A stretch of 64,000 nt of DNA, taken from Fibrisoma montanum (lineage in GTDB: Bacteria > Bacteroidota > Bacteroidia > Cytophagales > Spirosomataceae). The stretch is taken from positions 310,001 through 374,000 of the forward strand of contig NZ_QXED01000007.1 in NCBI RefSeq assembly GCF_003583365.1, read 5' to 3'. Both the position numbers and the translations under genes were made by a program. Shown one piece after another: positions 59,671 through 64,000 of this stretch. Below the pieces are notes generated by a model. The model was not told the DNA's origin. It searched no databases and worked only from the letters and a program-made list of their open reading frames with translations. Each line of letters opens with the position of its first letter. The first letter of the stretch is position 1.

Positions 59671-60075
59671 CTACTGTACACGGACCAAACGCCGGTAAAT
59701 TTCTACTACCTTAATTTTCTCGTACACCGTACCCAGTTTTTTATCGGCTTCCTGAAACGATTTGTCGTCGTGGATTTTCTGGTACGCGTTGGCATTGGGC
59801 CAATTGCCCTCGAAGAAGTAGCGATATTTGTCGGTTTCTTTTCCATCTACTTTGTAGAGCGTATATCCGGCGTTACTGTAGCCCAGGCGTTTAATGATTG
59901 TATTCAGCTCGCCAATCACCGCCGACAGTTGGGCCTCTGTTACACCGGCCGGCATATCGAAAAGGTGGATACTTTTGAGTTGAGTCGTTGCCGTTTGCTG
60001 AGCCTGTACAGAGGCCGACATGCCGAGGCTAATCAGCAGCCAAAGCGCAGAAAGGGTAATCAGGAGTTGTTTCAT
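59671..60075 (-). CDS. Secreted dimeric α/β-barrel-like protein of unknown function
   Basis: A 134-residue protein with signal peptide (SVQAQ). The mature part is ferredoxin-like: IHLFDMPAGVTEAQLSAVIG, YTLYKVDGKETDKYRYFFEG, a segment NANAYQKIHDDKSFQEAD, then VYEKIKVVEIYRRL. The pattern suggests an ABM/NIPSNAP-type dimeric barrel, but the match is only by fold pattern. No catalytic residues were identified. Confidence 0.65.
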   Translation of the reverse strand: MKQLLITLSALWLLISLGMSASVQAQQTATTQLKSIHLFDMPAGVTEAQLSAVIGELNTIIKRLGYSNAGYTLYKVDGKETDKYRYFFEGNWPNANAYQKIHDDKSFQEADKKLGTVYEKIKVVEIYRRLVRVQ

Positions 60076-60158
60076 GGGTTTGATTGGTTGATTTGACTGT
60101 TTTAAGATCGATTCACCAGCACCGTAGGCTGAGCTTACATGGGCTTATCAGTTCGGAT

Positions 60159-60695
60159 TTAGGTAGTGTCGTCGGTTAAATCCAATTCCATAAACAACAA
60201 ATAGTCTTTAAATTCTGCGGGGATTTCCATTTCTGGATACGCGTCAATAGCCCGAAATCCAACACTTCTGTATAAGGAATGAGCTGCTTCCATAAACTTC
60301 GGACTGTCGAGCCGAATTTTTTTATAACCGACTTTTTTCGCTTCAAGTAGAAGTCGGTTAAGGATCGCTCGTCCAGCCCCAATTCGTCTGATGGCTGGAT
60401 CAACAAACATTCGTTTCAGTTCACCGATATCGGAGTTGATACGTTTTAGACTTCCAAGTCCACATACTTCACCTTCGTAAATAGCCAGGATTAGCTGTCC
60501 GTAAGGGGGTTGAAACTTGCTAATCTGTTGGATGTCCTGGTCAACTGCTTCTTTGGGATTATGGGGGTGGACGCCATAGAGTTCCTGCATTTTGTCGTTA
60601 CCCCAAACTAAATAGTCAAACCATAATTTTTTAACAGCTTCCAGGTCATCAGGAATGACAACCGTTCTTGTTTTTACTTTTTCACTTTTGTCCAT
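60159..60695 (-). CDS. GNAT-family N-acetyltransferase, AT-rich gene
   Basis: A 178-residue acetyltransferase. The motif A loop is RRIGAGRAILNRLL, preceded by GELKRMFVDPAI and followed by KIRLDSPKFMEAAHSLYRSVGF. The gene is clearly richer in A+T and uses more AAA/AAT/TTA codons than its neighbours, suggesting recent transfer. The substrate is unknown. It lies 29 bases after the DUF1624 gene end, so it may be in the same transcript. Confidence 0.88.
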   Translation of the reverse strand: MDKSEKVKTRTVVIPDDLEAVKKLWFDYLVWGNDKMQELYGVHPHNPKEAVDQDIQQISKFQPPYGQLILAIYEGEVCGLGSLKRINSDIGELKRMFVDPAIRRIGAGRAILNRLLLEAKKVGYKKIRLDSPKFMEAAHSLYRSVGFRAIDAYPEMEIPAEFKDYLLFMELDLTDDTT

Positions 60696-60724
60696 TTCTT
60701 GACTAGGTTTTGGTTGTTTACGTT

Positions 60725-61969
60725 CTACAGATAGCTAAGCCACCACTGCTCTTTATGCGTTGTCTTGTAGGCATCAAACCAGCGACACAGGGGATACAAG
60801 GACGCGACAACGGCTATCCAGATGAGGTAAACCACCCCGAGATTGTAGCCTCCATCTCCGGGTAGCACAAACCGCATCGGTATGATTTGCAGCGATTTAT
60901 CGGCCTCCGTCATGGTGTGGCCAGCGGCAAAAAAGACAATCATGCGCAGGGTATGCAGGAAATAAAAATGGATCGTGTAATAAAAAAAGGCCGTTCGTCC
61001 ATAGGTGCGCAACACGCTCGTAACGCGATTGTGTACGTTCTCCAGCAACGCCAGTCCCAGCAGTCCCGGCCCTACCGTAATGCACATGTACAGCAGCGAT
61101 GGTGGGTATTTGTGCACCTTCAGAAACGAGAACAACGTTGTGAGTCCGTCTTTCTGGACGCTCCAGGGGAAGGGGTCGCCGTATCCATTCAGCAAACGCA
61201 GCCCCACAAATAACCCAATGGCTCCGGCACCGAGGTAAACCAGCCACTGCTGACGCTTGCTGGCTGCAACCGCTGGGGCAAACAGACGGCCCAGGCAGTA
61301 GCCCATCATCATTAGCCCCAGCCAGGGAAGAAATGGGTACAGTACCACAATGACCCGACCGGGAGCGTATTCAAACACACGGTGACTGCCACCATGAAAC
61401 AGCGCCCACCCAAAACCCGATGTAAATCCCGGTGCCTGTTCCACCGCATCCAGCAGATTGTGGCCTAAAACAATCGCTAAACCAAGGCTCAGTATGGCCC
61501 GGAACGGCAGCCACGTTAGCCCGGCCATGAACACCATACTGATGCCCAGCGACCAGAAAACGACCAGCGTGATGGGATTAAACAGGGTAAAGGTATCCGC
61601 TGGCGCCATCAGGAGTACCTCGGCTACAATGAGCCATAGACCCCGTTTCAGCAGGAACAGACTCAACTCGCTGCGCGATTTTCGTAAACCCTGCAGGTAG
61701 ATGGACGTACCGGATAGCAAAGCAAACGTAGGGGCGCAGAAGTGGGTAATCCAGCGGGTGGCGTACAGGACCGGCGTGGTGGTATCCAGATTGAGCGGGT
61801 CGTCGGTATAGGCCTGAGCGTGGAAGAAGTCGCGTGTATGGTCCAGCGCCATAATGACCATAATCAGGCCCCGCAGTACGTCGATGGACTCGATACGGCT
61901 TTTGATGAATGAAGGCGCTGGATTGAGGGAGCCTGCGGTTGCCGTTTTATGGGTGAGCGGAAAAGTCAT
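60725..61969 (-). CDS. DUF1624 (heparan-α-glucosaminide N-acetyltransferase-like) membrane protein
   Basis: A 414-residue protein with about 10-11 membrane helices. The N-terminal signature is RIESIDVLRGLIMVIMALDHTRDFFH in outline, with the His of DHTRD as a possible catalytic residue. The family is the acyltransferase_3-like DUF1624/YeiB group. These enzymes may move an acetyl group from cytoplasmic acetyl-CoA across the membrane to a sugar or cell-wall substrate. The substrate is not apparent from the neighbours. Confidence 0.88.
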   Translation of the reverse strand: MTFPLTHKTATAGSLNPAPSFIKSRIESIDVLRGLIMVIMALDHTRDFFHAQAYTDDPLNLDTTTPVLYATRWITHFCAPTFALLSGTSIYLQGLRKSRSELSLFLLKRGLWLIVAEVLLMAPADTFTLFNPITLVVFWSLGISMVFMAGLTWLPFRAILSLGLAIVLGHNLLDAVEQAPGFTSGFGWALFHGGSHRVFEYAPGRVIVVLYPFLPWLGLMMMGYCLGRLFAPAVAASKRQQWLVYLGAGAIGLFVGLRLLNGYGDPFPWSVQKDGLTTLFSFLKVHKYPPSLLYMCITVGPGLLGLALLENVHNRVTSVLRTYGRTAFFYYTIHFYFLHTLRMIVFFAAGHTMTEADKSLQIIPMRFVLPGDGGYNLGVVYLIWIAVVASLYPLCRWFDAYKTTHKEQWWLSYL

Positions 61970-62077
61970 TTCGGTCCAGCGGCTAACACTCGTTTATGTG
62001 TTCTGGATAGTTTGGATAACCTCAGACAGGAATCTGTCAAAAACGATGAGCCTTATCATCGAATCCGCTTACCTGAA

Positions 62078-62572
62078 TCAGCGCACTTTGTAGGCTTCTA
62101 ACTCGATCTCAATCAACTGGCCGGGCAAGGCTAATTCCTTTACGCCAAACCACGACCCGGTCGGAAACTGCTTTTTGTAGATCGTATTTCGGTAAGCCGA
62201 CTGTTCCACAAAATCGGACATGTTCGTGGTCAGAATATTCTCCACCACAACGTCGTCCCAGGTGTAGCCATAGTGCTTCAGAATTTTGTCCAGGTCGGCG
62301 TAGCAATTTTTCATTTGTTGTCCCAGATCACCTTTCGCCGTCAGGTTTCCTTTCTCGTCCATACTGACCGCCCCCGATATTTTCAGTTCATTGCCAATCC
62401 GAACGGCATGAGAGTAGCCATACGCTTTTTCGACGTCGGGCCGTAACAGGAAGTACTCCGGTGCATCGGATTGAGCCGCAGGTTTCTCATCTGCTTTTTG
62501 GGAAACGGTATTGCAGCCGACGGTAAACAGGAGCAGAGCGGCAAAAGCAGACATAAATTGGTTGATTTTCAT
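62078..62572 (-). CDS. RidA-family lipoprotein
   Basis: A 164-residue protein with lipobox TVGC and leader MKINQFMSAFAALLLF, close to the leaders of the NTF2-like paralogues. The mature domain is RidA/YjgF: YSHAVRIGNELKISGAVSMD, LGQQMKNCYADLDKILKHYG, VVENILTTNM, FVEQSAYRNTIY, and ELALPGQLIEIELEAY in outline. The canonical Arg of RidA deaminases (in the IExxA-R motif) is not visible, so imine deaminase activity is doubtful. A membrane-anchored RidA is unusual; cytosolic RidA is the rule. Confidence 0.85.
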   Translation of the reverse strand: MKINQFMSAFAALLLFTVGCNTVSQKADEKPAAQSDAPEYFLLRPDVEKAYGYSHAVRIGNELKISGAVSMDEKGNLTAKGDLGQQMKNCYADLDKILKHYGYTWDDVVVENILTTNMSDFVEQSAYRNTIYKKQFPTGSWFGVKELALPGQLIEIELEAYKVR

Positions 62573-62632
62573 GGGTCTATCGAATAGAGAAAAAGCTGCG
62601 AGATTACAGGGTTTATAGGCGCTCCGTACCGG

Positions 62633-63172
62633 CTACTTGACTGGTACCGGTGCCGATGCAGACTCCTGGTAAAACGTCGCTTTCCACGCGCCGTTGATTT
62701 TGGTGAAGAGCATCGTTCCTGCTACGTGCTCAAACGTTATTTTCTGACCGGTTTTGAGCGTTGCATTCTGTTCCATCGAGAACGTATAAAGCACCAGCGA
62801 GTCAGTCAAAACCCGAATCACTTCCTTGTTTGGTACGGCACTCAACGTCTTCATCTGGCTAAACCCGTCTGCGTTCAGTTTCTTGAGGGCGTCGTAGTCA
62901 CCCAGGGTGCCATCGGGATTAACGGCCTGAAAGTCAGGCGTATTTTCGAAGTAGGTCATGCACCGCTCGATGTCCAGTTTTTCGACCTGTTGGAAAAATT
63001 CTTTGATAAGGCCGGAAATTTCCTGTTCAATCGCCTGCTTTTGTTCAGGTGTCATGGCCGACACGACGGTTGTTTTAGCATCCGTTTCCTTTGCGGGGGC
63101 GTTACAACCGGCGGCAAACAGGAACAGGGCCGTAACAACGGCCAGCATCTGGGGTACTTGGTTGGTTTTCAA
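62633..63172 (-). CDS. NTF2-like lipoprotein with TTG start
   Basis: A 179-residue protein. The start is a TTG at 63172; the neighbouring paralogue at 63211 has ATG with the same following bases, and the leader MKTNQVPQML matches MKTNQVPLML there. The lipobox is FAAGC. The domain has QEISGLIKEFFQQVEKLDIERCMTYF in outline, then FQAVNPDGTLGDYDAL and EHVAGTMLFTKINGAWKATFYQES. Its ligand is unknown. It was probably duplicated with the neighbouring gene. Confidence 0.8.
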   Translation of the reverse strand: MKTNQVPQMLAVVTALFLFAAGCNAPAKETDAKTTVVSAMTPEQKQAIEQEISGLIKEFFQQVEKLDIERCMTYFENTPDFQAVNPDGTLGDYDALKKLNADGFSQMKTLSAVPNKEVIRVLTDSLVLYTFSMEQNATLKTGQKITFEHVAGTMLFTKINGAWKATFYQESASAPVPVK

Positions 63173-63210
63173 TGGACTATTGTTAAAGATGGTGGATTGA
63201 CTGTGTTGAT

Positions 63211-63705
63211 TTACTTAGCCGCAGGCAGGGGGAGATCGGAGTTGGATATGTCGCGGAAGGGCCTCCATTTACCAGCTTCCTTTTTCCAGAGGACGATGTA
63301 CTTGTCCTTGACCACCTGCGTACCGGCTTTATCGAATAGGCTTGACTGGCCTTCCTCCGACACGAAATCGCCGGTTCCCCATACATCGATGGCTGTAAAC
63401 TCAGCTTTGGCGATTCCAGAACCGAGGACGTTGTGTATGGCCGTCTGGATATTTTTGCGGCCCACAATGGCTGGGGCGTTCGCGAACATCAGTTTCGCGT
63501 CTTCGGTATAAAAATTGGCCATGCCCACCGAGTCGCCTTTGGCGATGAAACCAGCGAACTCAATATTAGCGGCTTCGATTTCTTTTTTAAGCGTGGCATT
63601 ATCGACCGTTAAGGCACTGTCTTTGGCGGGCGAGTTGCAGCTGGCAGTGAATAAAAGCGTAGCTGCAAGTGCACCCAGCATTAGGGGTACTTGGTTGGTT
63701 TTCAT
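63211..63705 (-). CDS. NTF2-like (DUF4440) lipoprotein
   Basis: A 164-residue protein with leader MKTNQVPLML and lipobox TASC, then NSPAK. The NTF2 pattern is clear: EIEAANIEFAGFIAKGDSVG, FYTEDAKLMFANAPAIVGRK, AEFTAIDVWGTGDFVSEEGQ and VLWKKEAGKWRPFRDISNSD. It is one of four DUF4440/NTF2 lipoproteins in this run. The function is unknown. Confidence 0.85.
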   Translation of the reverse strand: MKTNQVPLMLGALAATLLFTASCNSPAKDSALTVDNATLKKEIEAANIEFAGFIAKGDSVGMANFYTEDAKLMFANAPAIVGRKNIQTAIHNVLGSGIAKAEFTAIDVWGTGDFVSEEGQSSLFDKAGTQVVKDKYIVLWKKEAGKWRPFRDISNSDLPLPAAK

Positions 63706-63743
63706 GGGAGTTTGGAATCTGATTTTTGTGAACGGTTAAGGAA

Positions 63744-63778
63744 AGTAAATCCCCTCCCCAGCGAGAAGGGGGTTTACT
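63744..63778 (-). terminator. Hairpin after TPR gene
   Basis: AGTAAA-T-CCCC (63744-63754) pairs with GGGGTTTACT (63769-63778) with one bulged base. It lies 57 bases after the stop of the truncated TPR gene and before the NTF2-like gene on the same strand. Confidence 0.55.
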
Positions 63779-63835
63779 GTTTCTTAACTTAAACTAATTG
63801 TGTACAGCCACTTTTATTTCTATGGCTTCATGGTG

Positions 63836-64000
63836 TTATTTCATCATGGCCCGCGCCTTGTCGGCGCGTTCTTTGGCATCAGGAAGGCCCATGGCAGCGG
63901 CTTTATCGTAGTATTCGGCCGATTTGGCGTAGTCCTTATTGGTCATGTAGAACTCAGCCAGGCTGTCGTAGGCGTTCGGTTCATTGGGGGCTAGTTCGAC
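63836..64000 (-). CDS. TPR-containing protein, C-terminal fragment (cut by window edge)
   Basis: Fifty-four residues are visible, read on the minus strand from the right edge to a TAA at 63836-63838. The segment NAYDSLAEFYMTNKDYAKSA, then YYDKAAAMG, is one full TPR unit, followed by a basic C-terminal helix (AKERADKARAMMK). The N-terminal part, and hence the function, lies outside the window. Such endings are common in Bacteroidota periplasmic esterase- or NTF2-associated TPR proteins, which is only a guess here. Confidence 0.7.
   Translation of the reverse strand, partial: VELAPNEPNAYDSLAEFYMTNKDYAKSAEYYDKAAAMGLPDAKERADKARAMMK

Overview
The window looks like chromosomal DNA of a Cytophagales bacterium (Bacteroidota), most likely in or near the Spirosoma/Fibrella group. 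The evidence is a moderately high GC content, promoter -7 boxes of the Bacteroidota form TAnnTTTG, a protein with a type IX secretion (T9SS) sorting tail, many short SPII lipoproteins, hybrid kinases with two-component-regulator propellers, and WYL, AraC and HxlR regulators each beside small redox or NAD(P)-binding enzymes. The genus is inferred from gene style and has not been checked. No rRNA, tRNA, CRISPR array or intact insertion sequence was seen.

Layout. 1-8.5 kb: the end of a hybrid histidine kinase, a tandem pair of duplicated lipoproteins with duplicated leaders and hairpins, then a four-gene operon (tail-fibre-like protein, T9SS protein with a dead trypsin fold, CsgG-like protein, globin). 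8.5-12.2 kb: ribokinase, ADP-ribosylglycohydrolase and ureide-permease-type transporter as one operon. 14-18.4 kb: a five-gene redox operon (DsbA-like, Old Yellow Enzyme, Ohr, cyclase-like lipoprotein, SDR) divergent from an HxlR regulator. 18.8-24.6 kb: a non-canonical Nramp transporter, amidase, OsmC with a divergent Crp-type regulator, and small genes. 24.7-29.8 kb: etfB and etfA separated and flanked by long inverted repeats, then a bifunctional nuclease, a threonine dehydratase-like enzyme and TrpB2.

30-39.1 kb holds two small regulons whose operators can be read from the sequence. An AraC-type regulator sits between two copies of a 17-bp site, each exactly 20 bp from a -7 box. A WYL regulator is next to an NmrA-like gene that shares a 19-bp operator, 9 bp from the -7 box, with an epoxide hydrolase gene 5 kb away. 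Between them lies an ECF sigma factor gene overlapping a protein that looks like a dual-membrane-spanning anti-sigma factor. 39.8-45.7 kb is a complete RND efflux operon.

48.7-53.2 kb is visibly richer in A+T. It carries two copies of a perfect palindrome, a three-gene sensory cassette ending in a histidine kinase, and a broken Rep_3 plasmid replication initiator gene, which suggests an old integrated replicon. 54.7-64 kb holds a large propeller histidine kinase with an in-frame 15-bp coding repeat, then a run of small secreted proteins (several NTF2-like lipoproteins, a RidA lipoprotein, a MoaF-like protein), some sharing almost the same lipoprotein leader on different folds.

The strongest new observations are the two operator pairs, the decayed Rep gene, the serial inverted repeats around etfBA, the pseudo-protease and the Nramp homologue with altered metal-site motifs.
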